Shown: one piece after another, positions 31,326 to 41,902 of the stretch
Layout: every line of letters begins with the position of its first letter
How positions within the stretch are numbered: the first letter of the stretch is position 1
Assembly (NCBI RefSeq): GCF_018294505.1
Contig: NC_057796.1
Span: forward strand, 270,828,458 to 270,892,457
DNA: 64,000 bases
Source: Triticum aestivum
Taxonomy: Eukaryota; Streptophyta; Magnoliopsida; Poales; Poaceae
Direction: 5' to 3'
Program-made: the position numbers and the translations under genes
The notes under the pieces: generated by a model
What the model was told of the DNA's origin: nothing
The model's database searches: none
What the model saw: only the letters and a program-made list of their open reading frames with translations

Positions 31326-33977
31326 ATGATCTGTGTAGCTGCTTTGTGTCGCACTAGCAGCAGTCCACTCTTGAAGCTAAACACTGCAATGACTTACAAA
31401 ATTGGCACCAAGGCATTGAGTGCCATTCTGGATGCAATGAAACTCATACGCTCCCCACCTGTTGATTCTTGTTCAGAATATGATCCTAATGACTATTCTA
31501 ACCTCGAGGAGTCAAAGGCAGATGGCCTGTCCTGTTCACCCATCAAGGTGCCTGTTCTAATTTGGCAATGTTTTATTGATTGCGGGTATCTTGCATATGT
31601 TGTCTTGCATTTCTTCTACTTTGTTGCACCGCCATCTGCTTAGTTTACTCATCATATATGTCGAGATGCCATGCCCATCCATTATCAATACATATTCCAT
31701 CTGTCATCATACCATGTTTTTCCACTCAAATGTTGTTCTTGTGCATCAGACATCAAAAAGGAAGAGGGTGATTGCCGAACCTGAAGGAGCACCAGCAAAG
31801 TCCTTGAAAAACGTGGTGGTGCCGGAGAAATCAGACAACACCCCACTTATATTGGTTGTACAACCAGTGACACAAAACGTAGGACCGACTCCAGCAGACT
31901 GTACCCATACTTCACTGGCCACACCACTAGCCCCACCACACAGGACCTGCACTCCAGCAAAAGGTATACCGATTTCATTTGCCATAGCACCAGCTGTACC
32001 ACAGAAAAATCCCACTCCATCAAAAAGTACAGCAAGTCCACCGGCCGAAGACCTATCCCAACTGCAGAGACGGCCAATTCCTGCAGATTGGAACCCCATT
32101 CCATTTATTCCCAGTTTAAAAGACAATGCTTTCAATGTTGTTAGGGACTAGGTGCATATATTCCCATCATGGGAAGATTATTGTGAAGACAAACACCATT
32201 TTCACATCTTCCTGTCCAACTTACGTGTAAGTGCTATTATTCATGGTTATTATTTTCCTGTTTTCTGCTGATTGAACACATCAATGATTTACATTACATT
32301 GTTGTAACTAGGCGAGGGTCAATCTGGATAGTCATGACGAGCAAAGCTTGCTTGTGCTTTTCAAGGAAGCATTGCAGCAGTATCGGTGTTACCTGAGGAA
32401 ATCACACTTTGATGGCAAGTCTATAAACGAATTTCCGGTGAAGTCTCCTGTGCTAAATTTAGAAGACATTGAATGGAAAAACCTTGTTATGCACTGGTCT
32501 CGTTCCCAGGATGAGGTACTGTCTATGAAATCACATGACAATTTGAACTTCTACTTTTCCGCATGTGCCTTACGGATCTTTTTTGCAGGAAATCTGCTCG
32601 AAGAAGAATTCCGGTTTGACAAGAACGACAGGATATCGCAAATATGCTGCCCGCTGCTTTGCTCTTGTTAGTACCTGTTGTCCTGTATCACTGTACTTGC
32701 ATACATACCTGGTTCATTATGTGACAGCAGTATGCATGATAGCTTGCTTATCAATTGTTCGCTCCAAATTATCTGATCTGTATGAATGGTTACATTAGTG
32801 TAGAATATATCCAATGCCAATGTTTTTTAGCTCTGCATTGTTCTTGTAAGTACATGCTGTCCTTTATCAGTGTACTTATAATGACAGGTAGTTGTTCATG
32901 TACCATCACTCTGCAGCTTATTTTCCTTTGCCCTCCATTTTCTACACATCAGATCTATATTTACTCTTACCATAAGGTTGGTACTGAAGAAGTTTAGCTG
33001 TGCATTGCTCTTGGCTGTACCTTTTGCCTGTATCGCTGCACTTACATTTATAGCTACTTGGTTATGTAGCATCACTCTTCATCTTATCTTAAATATTCTC
33101 CATTTTTTCGTATATTATCACATCTATATTTACTCTTAACAAAATGTAGAATAAAGGCAATGCTTTTGAAGAAGATTCTGTGGTAAACTTCTTGAATTGC
33201 CCCCCCCATCAGCATGGACAAGGCCTTTATAGAGCCTGTCTTCACCAATAATGTAAGTTTGTCCATCTCAAGCCTTCAAACTTTGTTGTATATATTTGGT
33301 TAGGCATGACTGCAACAGCTGTTTATTTTTGGTGTTTGCATCAAATTGCTTGTTTAAAGTTTATTATGTAGTTCATAAACAAAAGTTTGTCCTTTCTCAA
33401 TTTAAGTTTTCAGTTGTACAACCAAGTTCCTTCTTCATACCATGTAAATTAAACTATACAGAGCAAGTGATCTTCTTTTGCACTGCATGTATGCTTCTGT
33501 TCTTCATCCGTAATCCAGTGGTGTGGTGAACCTACCCACTACAGCACAATGTCATATTCTGCAATGTCTTAACTATGAACAATGTCATATCATTCTACTA
33601 TTATTTAAACCGTCTCTTTATTTGCCAATCTGAAATGGTATAAATTGACAGCACACTAACCATTGATACTTATGAGTTCTTGATCTGTAATCCAGTGGTG
33701 TCGTGAAGCTGCCAACTCCTTCACAATGTCATTTCCTGCCATGTCTTGACCTGAACAATACCATATTGTGTTAATGCAATTTTAAACTGTGTCACTTTAT
33801 TCGTCAGTAAGAAATGTGATGAATTGTCAGCACTGATACTTTTATGTGCAAAACCTGTCATCTGTCTGCTTGTTTATCTTTCAGAGTGAGGAAGATATAA
33901 GTGTTGAACAAGCGCAGTCTCATCATCTTGCTCAGCTGCTTGCGCTGCAGCTCCCCAGCAGGGCTAACCTTTCTTGA
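31326..33977 (+). pseudogene. CACTA accessory gene, Ptta/En/Spm (Transposase_24-like), broken
   Basis: A spliced model fits well. Exons are about 31326-31547 (5' edge uncertain), 31750-32226, 32312-32515, 32589-32666, 33150-33252 and 33885-33977, all joined in phase 0 with GT-AG borders. Exon 2 starts TSKRKR (nuclear-signal-like), then a proline-rich linker, then FPSWEDYCEDKHHFHIF. The third and fourth hold ALQQYRCYLRKSHFDGKSI, EDIEWKNLVMHWSRSQDE and RKYAARCFAL, the pattern of the plant En/Spm-associated domain (PF03004), thought to bind subterminal repeats. The end QSHHLAQLLALQLPSRANLS resembles the homologous gene of the CACTA element at 62958-63359 (AQHLAQQFPRKANLS). A TAG at 32149-32151 interrupts exon 2, and a C8 run at about 33200-33207 carries one C too many for the frame. 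The copy is therefore probably inactive. Confidence 0.72.
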
Positions 33978-34200
33978 ACTCTATTGAAGTGCTGTCGGTT
34001 TTGTATATTATTTTGTCGGCGTGTTTATTTGCACTGGTGGCGATCTTTGATGCCCAGTGTATGTAATCTGATGTCTGCTTGTGCTTTATTATCATAGTGG
34101 CAACTTTGATGCCCAGTGGATGTAATATGCCGTAATTTCTTTATTGTATAGTCTAGGTTTTTTCTTATTCACGATGCTGCAGTTATTTTACTGTATATAT
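33978..34200 (+). other. 3' flank of the accessory gene
   Basis: T-rich, with a doubled phrase GTGGC(A/G)A(C/T)(C/T)TTTGATGCCCAGTG (about 34037 and 34096). No gene is seen. Confidence 0.4.
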
Positions 34201-35150
34201 ATCCTGTCTTCGCAGTAAACCGGCCAAACCGTAAAATTACGGTACATAATCGGGCCGTCATGCAATCACGATGTAGGTTGGGCCTGAAACGTGCCGAACA
34301 GCTCACGGGCCGGCAGCAGCCCAAAATGAACCCCGGCCCATGATTGTGCGAATCAAATCACGGGCTTTTAACAGGCCAAAATTGTCTCGGTCCTTGTTTG
34401 GCCCAATCAGATATCGGCTGCGAGCAGGCCGGATGCAAACCGGGCCGTAGTTAGGCCCAACTATATGACGGGCTTTTAACAGGCCGAAATTAATATAGGG
34501 CCGAAATGTTAAATGGGCCCTTAACAGGCCAAAACTAATATCAGGCCGAATTACTAAGTGGGCCTTTAGCAAGTGGGCCCAAAAGCATAGTGTCCAGTTG
34601 ACGGCCGAATCTGATATGGGCCATAATTGAGCCCAAAGCCTCTTAAAGGGCCGGACCTGATCTGGGCCGTAATTTGGCCCAGAACGTGGTAGGCTTTTAA
34701 CGGGCCGGATCTCATATGGGCCACTATTAGGCCCGGAGCATGGCAGGCCATTAATGGACCGGATCAAATATGGGCCGGCATTTGGCCCAAAACATGGCAG
34801 CCAGTTAATGGGCCGGCCTACTAGGGTCCTCAAAATCTTGTGGGCCTACAGCTGGGCCGGCCCATTAATGTCGGCGAAATCTCGTGGGCCTTTAGCTGGG
34901 CCGGCCCATTATGATCCGCAAGAATCTTGTGGGCCTTTACCTGGGCCGGCCCATTATGGCACACACAAATCTTGTGGGCCTTTACCTGGGCTGACCCATT
35001 ATGGCCCGCAAAATCTTGTGGGCCTTTAGCTGGGCCAGCCCATTATGGTCCGCAAAATCTCGTGGGCCTTTAGCTGGGCTGGCCCATTATGGTCCGCAAA
35101 ATCTTGTGGGCCTTCAGTTGGGCCGGCCCATTTAAACTTGATGGGCCGGT
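34200..35150. repeat. Right subterminal array of the CACTA, GGGCC type
   Basis: Seven units with a 44-45 bp period start CTTGTGGGCC or CTCGTGGGCC at 34837, 34881, 34926, 34971, 35015, 35059 and 35103. Each continues TTTAGCTGGGCCGGCCCATT. To the left, 34200-34830, older units with GGGCC(T/G)TTAACAGGCC spacing are more degenerate. This is the presumed transposase-binding array of the right end and is entirely different from the ATGAACAG array of the left end. Confidence 0.8.
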
Positions 35151-35576
35151 CCACGTGTCAACATATCATAGGCGCGTCTCGCCCATTGGATGAGTGACAC
35201 CTGTGCCAACGCGGACCTGACACGTGTCTCCTCCAGCCAATGATGATTTTACACATGGAAAATCCCCATTGGTCGGGGCTGTTAACGGGTTATCGGATCC
35301 AAAACCCGACCCGATAGCTTAACGACGTTCCGTTACGGTGGATGCCACGTGTCGGTCACCCTTGACGAAAGCACTTCTGTGACGCGCGATTTATCATCAT
35401 GGAAGTGGACACTTCCGTGATGATAATTTTGGTAATGTCATGGAACACTTCTACGACAGCACAGGTATGACTATCTTGATTCTGTCATAAATTTGTCATG
35501 GATGTACATGCATGACAAAAAACGCGACCTACTGTGACAAACACGTATCATCACGGAAGTGTATTTTTTTGTAGTG
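35151..35576. repeat. Right terminal region of the 28-kb CACTA
   Basis: Read from the end inward, it gives the terminal repeat and then about 240 bp that match the second CACTA (61373 onward) with roughly ten differences. Short inverted motifs such as TCATCACGGAAGTG and CACTTCCATGATGA recur within it. Confidence 0.85.
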
Positions 35577-35579
35577 AAA

Positions 35580-35892
35580 TCAAACCAACATGATGAAAGT
35601 GGCTAGATGAAATTCCCGTGTGCCCTCAAGAATGCTTTGCTTATTATAATAGAACGTTTTGGCTTGTCCTTTGCCACAAAAGGATTGGGCTACCTTGTCT
35701 GCACTTTATTTACCGTTACCGTTACTTGTTACAAATTATCTTGCTATCAAACTACTTGTTACCGACAATTTTAGTGCTTGCAGACATTACCTTGCTGAAA
35801 ACCGCTTGTCATTTCCTTCTGCTCCTCATTGGGTTCGACACTCTTCCTTATCGAAAGGACTACGATTGATCCCCTATACTTGTGGGTCATCA
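35580..35892 (+). mobile_element. Sabrina-type 3' LTR, second part
   Basis: This continues the LTR broken at 7360 and ends CTTGTGGGTCATCA. It shows the usual Sabrina end phrases such as TGCTTGCAGACATTACCTTG and GGGTTCGACACTCTT. TAGCC (35893-35897) would be its target duplication, but the partner is out of view. Confidence 0.9.
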
Positions 35893-36583
35893 TAGCCCGG
35901 CCTCTCTCTCTCTCTCCCTCTCTCTCTCTCATTGTACTGATGTCGACCACAAACCAGTTTATCTCATCATCCTTGTCGCATGGCCATGATTATCTTGGTC
36001 AGATCACACAAGGGTCCTAGAGTATATCTCTCTTGGTCGGAGGGGAAAATCCCATCTTACTCGACCATATCTCGTAGCATGGGTCTAGACAAGCCCGAAA
36101 CATACCTTTATAACTACCCAGTTACATGGAGCGTTTTGTCAGCCCAAAGCAGGTCTGTCACCATCCCGAGTACATGTGTCGGCTCAGGTCTTAGGACATA
36201 GAATGTATATTGTACTAGAGACTCACAGATGACCTTACGTTGCGTCCCATAGTTGGCCCTATCCGACTCGGACCTTATCTGGACTCGGATCCGACTACGT
36301 CGAATACGACCAGATCTTCCTAAGTCCATATTATATGGTTAGCATCCAATGCTCCATGGCCAGCGAGACTAAGCCATCCACCATGTCATATGCTAGTCTA
36401 GTCGGCTGCACGTCCACACAGCCCTTTCGTCTAGCTAGGACAGTCATCATACAATGCATAGTCCCACAAACAAGTCACATACTTGCTGATACATATCATC
36501 GATAATGTCCAAGGACTATATGTATTCATAAACACATAGGAAATATCGTCATACATGATAGCCTCTAGGGCATTTCTCCAACA
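35893..36583 (-). mobile_element. Truncated copia-type LTR, minus strand
   Basis: On the minus strand it begins TGTTGGAGAAATGCCCTAG at 36583, a relative of but different from the Angela-type LTR at 759. It runs to the Sabrina border, so Sabrina probably inserted into it. A CT/GA-rich stretch lies at 35900-35930. There is no internal copia region next to it: the sequence to the right (GAGTCTGCGCC) is not a polypurine tract. It may be a 5' LTR or a solo LTR. Confidence 0.7.
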
Positions 36584-36661
36584 GAGTCTGCGCCAGAGTC
36601 CACGCTGGCGTCGCCGCCCTGTTGCCGGGGGGGCCACCGTGCAGCCGCGTGAGTGGGAGGA
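36584..36661. other. Short GC-rich flank between two LTRs
   Basis: These 78 bp lie between the copia LTR and the Fatima-type LTR. They are too short to assign. Confidence 0.5.
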
Positions 36662-37132
36662 TGTCGGTGTCAAAACCGGCGGATCTCGGGTAGGGGGTCC
36701 TGAACTGTGCGTCTAAGGTCGATGGTAACAGGAGATAGGGGACACGATGTTTACCCAGGTTCGGGCCCTCTCTATGGAGGTAATACCCTACTTCCTGCTT
36801 GATTGATCTTGATGAATATGAGTATTACAAGAGTTGATCTACCACGAGATCGTAATGGCTAAAACCCTAGAAGTCTAGCCTGTATGATTATGATCGTCCC
36901 TATGGACTAAACCCTCCGGTTTATATAGACACCAGAGGGGGCTAGGGTTGTACCAAGTCAGTTACAGAGAAAGGAATCTTCATATCCGAACGCCAAGCTT
37001 GCCTTCCACGCCAAGGAGAGTCCCATCCGGACACGGGTGAGAGTCTTCGGTCTTGTATCTTCATAGCCCATCAATCCGTCCCATGTCCAACAGGCCGGAC
37101 GCCCGAGGACCCCTTAGTCCAGGACTCCCTCA
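36662..37132 (-). mobile_element. Fatima-type 3' LTR (471 bp), minus strand
   Basis: On the minus strand it begins TGAGGGAGTCCTGGACTAAG and ends GGTTTTGACACCGACA. A TATA box (CTATATAAACCGG) is in the same orientation. The gag frame on the minus strand confirms the direction. Confidence 0.88.
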
Positions 37133-37669
37133 GTAGCCCGTGAACCAGGCTTCAATGTCGAGGTGTCCGGCGTGCAGATTATCTTCGGCATTGCAAGACG
37201 GGTTCCTCCTCCGAATACTCCAAAACAGCCTTCGAACACAAAGAACGTGTCCGGCTCTTCAAAATAAGCACCACACACAACCGCGGAGAGTATAATATTT
37301 CACAAGTCCAATCCGCTGACAACTTTTGTAGCGTGACGCCGCATCACCACCCGGTCATTATTTCGAAGCATTTTTCGGCCTCCCACTCCATGTTTTGAGG
37401 TGTGGTTTTATTGGCACGTCTTGTCAAAGCAGAGATCGTGTCCCCTTATTGCGGGATTCTCATCAATACAGGCGTGCGTAATCCAATCATGCCGTCTGCG
37501 CGGCCCTTGGGATACAGGCGAGTTTTAAGGCGAGTGGGGAGGCGCTTGATATTCACCGCCTTTATAAAGGGGCACAAACCCGTCTTTCTCCTCTACGCCT
37601 GCCTCTTCCTCATCCTTTCCAACCTCGAGTTCCAGCACCCAGGTTTTAATTGCTACGAGCCTCTCAGTC
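37133..37669. other. Upstream region of the antisense ORF
   Basis: This lies between the LTR and the plus-strand antisense ORF and should contain the promoter of that ORF. A possible TATA-like TTATAAAG is at 37561-37568, about 100 bp before the ATG. Confidence 0.45.
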
Positions 37670-40600
37670 ATGTCCGGACCCAGCCTTAAAGGCCGGTGGG
37701 TGGCCTCTTCTGTTATAGAGGAGGATATTGCGAAGCTCCGAGCGGCAAGATACCTGAACGCGGAAATCCTCCACAAGCTCCCTGCTAAAGGGCAGGTTAT
37801 CCCTACCCCCAGATCTGGCGAGAGGGTCGTATTCATCTCCCACTTCCTCCGGGGTCTAGGGTTCACTCTCCATCCCTTTGTCCGTGAGCTCATGTTCTAT
37901 TATGGGCTAGATTTTCACGATCTAGCCCCGGACTCTTTTCTTCTCATCTCGGCGTTCATCATCATGTGCGAGGCCTTTCTCCGTATTCCCTCACACTTCG
38001 GCTTATGGCTCAAGACCTTTAATGTGAAGCCAAAGGTGATCGAGGGGAAGCAAGCAGAGTGTGGTGGTGCCACGGTGAGCAAGCTTACCAACTCTCTTTG
38101 GCTAAAGGGCTCTTTCACGGAATCCTCCAACTTATGGCAGCGGGAGTGGTTTTACATCACTGAACACTGTGGTACCAAGTGGGCAGCTACACCCGCGTTC
38201 CGATCTGGCCCTCCAATACAGCTCGCATCATGGATCAATAAGGGGTTGGACTGGGGATCAATTGACGAAGTGCAAACTCTCTAGAGAGCCGCATCCGGAA
38301 TCTCCTTGGGAAGGACACCGATCTCATCAACGTAATCCAAGTAATGCTAGTCCGTCGGGCCCTGTCGTGCCAGCGACGGCCTCTCCGCATGTGGGAGTTC
38401 AATCTAGAAGGACCGCGGACCCTTCAGCACTTCTTCGGCATGACGCACAGAGGAATGTGGAAGTTATTTTTCGGGACACGAAAGCAGTGGCCGGATACCA
38501 CCGAGGACATCGGCCTTGACTGCAACCATTCGGATACCTCGGTAAGCACTTGACTCCTGAACACAGCTTAGTTAAATATCCCGTAATAAGGTACTGAGAA
38601 AACCATCTTCTTCTAGGGCTGGATAAAGAAGGCGGAGTGAATTAGGTGTTCGGCCCCTCTCCCCGAAGACTCAACTGATCCTGTGCTAACAAGGATGCTG
38701 GTTCCGGCACCATACCAAGTGCCGGTGAAAGACGACAAGGAGGAGAGCAGGAAGGCCAAAGGTGGCCTCCATTCTGAAGGTACACTAGACACTGTGTCCG
38801 GGGAGATTAGGGCTCCCTCTTCCGAAGACAAAAGAGAAGGAGAAGCTCACATCCTTTCTCCCCATGGTAAGAAAAGGGTCGCCTCCGAAGGTTGGGAGGT
38901 AAAGGCTCCTAAGCGAGGTAAGATGGCCCTGTTAGGCGGTTCGGGCTCGGAAGACGACATTGTCGCACAGTTCCTCCGTAAGGACAAGCCTTTAGCCGAA
39001 TCGTAAGTGAACAAGGGTGTCTTAAACATATCCCGTTCTTTTCCTGTTACAAGGGTAACATCTAGAATATATGTTTGCAGTCTGGCACGCAGTCTTCCTC
39101 AACAATCCTCTTCCTCGGGGGATCTTCTTCCGGGGATGACAGAAAGCAAGACGCCTCCACAGGACTCTTCGCCCAATTGGGCGGACGACTTCGAGGTGTC
39201 GTCCCGGAGGATCTCTCCCGATCAACAAGTGGTGCGGGGGACAATGAAGACAACGCCAGAAGGTGAAACTTCAGTTGCCCAGGGTCCGGGTGTGCGGTCC
39301 CTATGGGGACCAACAATAAAGGCCCGAACTATCCGGTTTATAGCCGGAGACGACTCTAGGGTCGAGTGAACATATCCCTTCAAAGGGAGTCCATACTCCT
39401 GCAGCTGCTTCCAGGAATCCGGAGGCGCCGGATACATTGATGGACATGCTACGACATGCGTCCGTCTCAGAGGAACGTCGTACCTTGATGGGCACGGTGG
39501 TTGAGAGGATTCTGTCCGTGAAAAGCGGATTGAATGAAGCCTTCACGGGCCTGCTAAGAGGCTTCAAGGTACGTAATGTAATATCTTCAATTGTGCTCTA
39601 CGCGCAAAATGCACCCGCATATAGATAGTAGCCCCTGAGACTCCGGTTGGCGTCCAAAGGGAGGCAATCAGAGGATCAAAAAAGACATGCCCAGGAAATA
39701 ATCTAACTAATTAGAATACAGGATGTTACATCCATGGCGACTGCCCACACTACAGAGGTTGCAGGTCTGAAGCAGAAACTTGACATGGAGGATGACGACA
39801 TCACGCTTATTAACAGGCGGCTCGACGAGGCGCAAGGTATGTTTTGGGGTGGCCAGTATATATATATGTATAATAACATGAGCACGAAGCTGAGGATTAT
39901 ATACTAAGACATGCACAACTGCAGATAGTGCTGCCGCGATTGAGACCCTTCGGGCAGAGCTTGCCCGAGCCAAGGAGCAAGCCAGGATGAGTAATGTGGC
40001 TGCCAAGAAGGCAGCTGAGGAGTTAAAGGCCGAACAGGCTACTCGGCGCCAGTGCGAGGAGAGAATATCTTCCATAGAGCGAGATCTAAAGGATGACACT
40101 GGCAAATGCTGAGCACTCGAGGAGGAGAACAAGGCCAATGTAGCCGAACCCGAGAAGGCCTTACAAGAGGTGAGAGAAGCACGATCCGAGTCTAGAGCGG
40201 CTCGGGAGGAGATTCGGCAAGCCGGGGAGATAGCGGCCGGTAAGCCCTTTCTATTACAGACTAAATTCGGCAATCCGAAGTATGCCCCGCTTAATCAAAT
40301 GTGGAGCTCTCCAGACGCATTCTTGGACTTGCCGAAGAGTGTCTCCGATGCGGCGCAGTTTTTCCAAGCGCAAGAAGGGTATGCAACGGAGAAGCTTTTC
40401 TGGTCACAATTTAGCACGCCAAAGCGCCCGCTGTTGCTGAACGAACAAATGGCCCAGTGGGCCGGGCTCCACAAGATATCCGGATCTGCCATGAAGGACG
40501 TCGTGGTCCGGCTGTGGCCGACTGAGCCAATTCCGAATAGTTAATTTGGTTTGGTGCAGCGACTTGTTGATGCGTTGCCGCGTATCGACGTCGTTAAGCG

Positions 40601-40800
40601 GTCAACATGCATCAAAGGTGCACGGATGGCATTTGCCCGCGTCAAGACGTACTAGGTAAAGATGAAGGCCACCGATGTCGCGGCATAGAGTCCACCCAGC
40701 GGGAAGGACCATCACACGCCGGAGCATTATTTTGAGGATGTCCTAGAGGGCGCCCGCTTGATAGAGGGTCAGTGCTCGAAGGATATGATCTTCGAGTGAA
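37670..40800 (+). pseudogene. Antisense extra ORF of the Fatima element (Transposase_28-like), broken
   Basis: The first exon starts MSGPSLKGRWVASSVIEEDI and contains FISHFLRGLGFTLHPFVREL and FYYGLDFHDLAPDSFLLISA, the N-terminal pattern of the 'putative gypsy type transposon' domain (PF04195). After a frame change at about 38280 it continues MWEFNLEGPRTLQHFFGMTH up to a GTAAGC donor at about 38541. A charged linker (38683-39006) and a coiled coil (AETLRAELARAKEQARM-type, 39925-40235) follow, then a C-terminal block (YATEKLFWSQFSTP, RLVDALPRIDVVKRS). The frameshift and several stops, for example in GWIKKAE* near 38640, show decay. Such antisense ORFs between pol and the 3' LTR are a known trait of Tat-lineage gypsy elements; their function is unclear. 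Confidence 0.7.
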
Positions 40801-40950
40801 TGTACCGAAATTGTAAAAACAATATTATGATATATTAGGGCTATGTTTTTTTATACTTTTTGCCCGAAAGTTTTGATTCCTCCTTTGCGGCCGTTTTTGT
40901 ATAGCTGGAAGTTTTCTTGTCGTCGGCTTCGGCCCCCTCGCATATAATAC

Positions 40951-41837
40951 TGTCGGCGTTCTGGGAACGGGGGTCCCCAGACTTGCCTGCCTGCGGCCCA
41001 CGGCGTGGCTATGCTAGCGGACTGTACGGCCCATCTTCATCAGCAAAGCATTCAAGACCCTCGCGACGGGCCAAGCCTTGCGAGGCGGACGACACAAGAC
41101 CTCCTTAGTAGTGGCCTCACCAGGCTGCCTCGCAAGGAGCGGAGATATCAAGGCAGTGCAAACCACACGAGGCTCATGTGACATGAGCCATGACGATCGG
41201 CACTAGGCGGGCGAAAGCGCGCGCAGCGTCCTTGTTTCCTCTTTGGTGCTAAGGAAGCAAGCGCAGGCGCGGAGTACCGAGGCATCAGGCAAAGGTTTCC
41301 ATATCGGTGCAACAAGTCCAAGACCAGAAGGACGGCAAGACGGAGGTCATCGTGGAGCCCAAGACGGCGTCACCACCAGGGCCTTTTGTAGGCGAAGACC
41401 ACTTTTGTCAGGATAGCTTGTACTAGTTGTCCCCTTTCAAATTTCCCGCCATTGTTGGCTCCCTTCCCGCTCAATATTTGGGGAGAGGACCAGGGCCTTT
41501 ATAAGTAGAACTAGCCACCACAGTAGGGGGCATCTGATAGCTCATTGAGTCCTCACCCACAAGTTCGCAGAGCACAAGAGCACCTCAACCTCAGGAGGTT
41601 GTTCTTCCCCTTGTACTGTTCATCATCAACCCAAGAGGCAATCCACCACCACCACACTGGAGTAGGGTATTACACCACAACGGTGGCTCGAACCAGTATA
41701 AATCTCGTGTCTTTCTGTGTTGCGAGTTCGTCTGCGAGATCTTAGCGAGCTAGGGAGTAGATCGGTAGGGGGAAAGAACTTCGCGCGCACTCCAGAGTTC
41801 GAACCTTAAGGGTTTTGCCGGAACCCCACATCCGACA
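40951..41837 (+). mobile_element. 5' LTR of the 17.5-kb gypsy element (887 bp)
   Basis: It begins TGTCGGCGTTCTGGGAACG and ends CCCCACATCCGACA. A probable TATA, GCCTTTATAAGTAG, is at about 41487-41500. The following TTTGGCGCGCCAGGTAGGGG (41838-41857) is where the primer-binding site should be. It has 16 bp more than the 3' LTR, near 41060. Confidence 0.95.
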
Positions 41838-41902
41838 TTTGGCGCGCCAGGTAGGGGTGCGCCGTAGCTTCCTTCCCGTCGATTCGTCGCTCCGTCATCT
41901 CC
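41838..41902 (+). promoter_or_regulatory. Primer-binding-site region and gag leader
   Basis: GGCGCGCCAGGTAGGGGTGCG follows the LTR by about three bases, the position of the tRNA primer site. Which tRNA primes cannot be stated without an alignment. The gag ATG (41903) follows after 65 bp. Confidence 0.6.

Larger units (their letters stand above)
7361..35576 (+). mobile_element. 28.2-kb gene-carrying CACTA transposon
   Basis: The left end reads CACTACAAAAAAAAGACAC and the right end, on the other strand, reads CACTACAAAAAAATACAC. After these, both share TCCGTGA, giving a terminal inverted repeat of about 25 bp. Both ends are flanked by AAA (7358-7360 and 35577-35579), the 3-bp target duplication expected of CACTA elements. 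Outside the ends, the Sabrina LTR is continuous across the insertion. The right terminus is about 96 percent identical by eye to the element starting at 61373. Inside are different subterminal arrays at each end, a broken Ptta/En/Spm-type gene near the right end, at least six gene-like units, a LINE fragment and MITEs. No TNP2-type transposase was recognised, so it is probably mobilised in trans. An alternative is that two CACTA ends moved an intervening chromosome block once. Confidence 0.85.
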
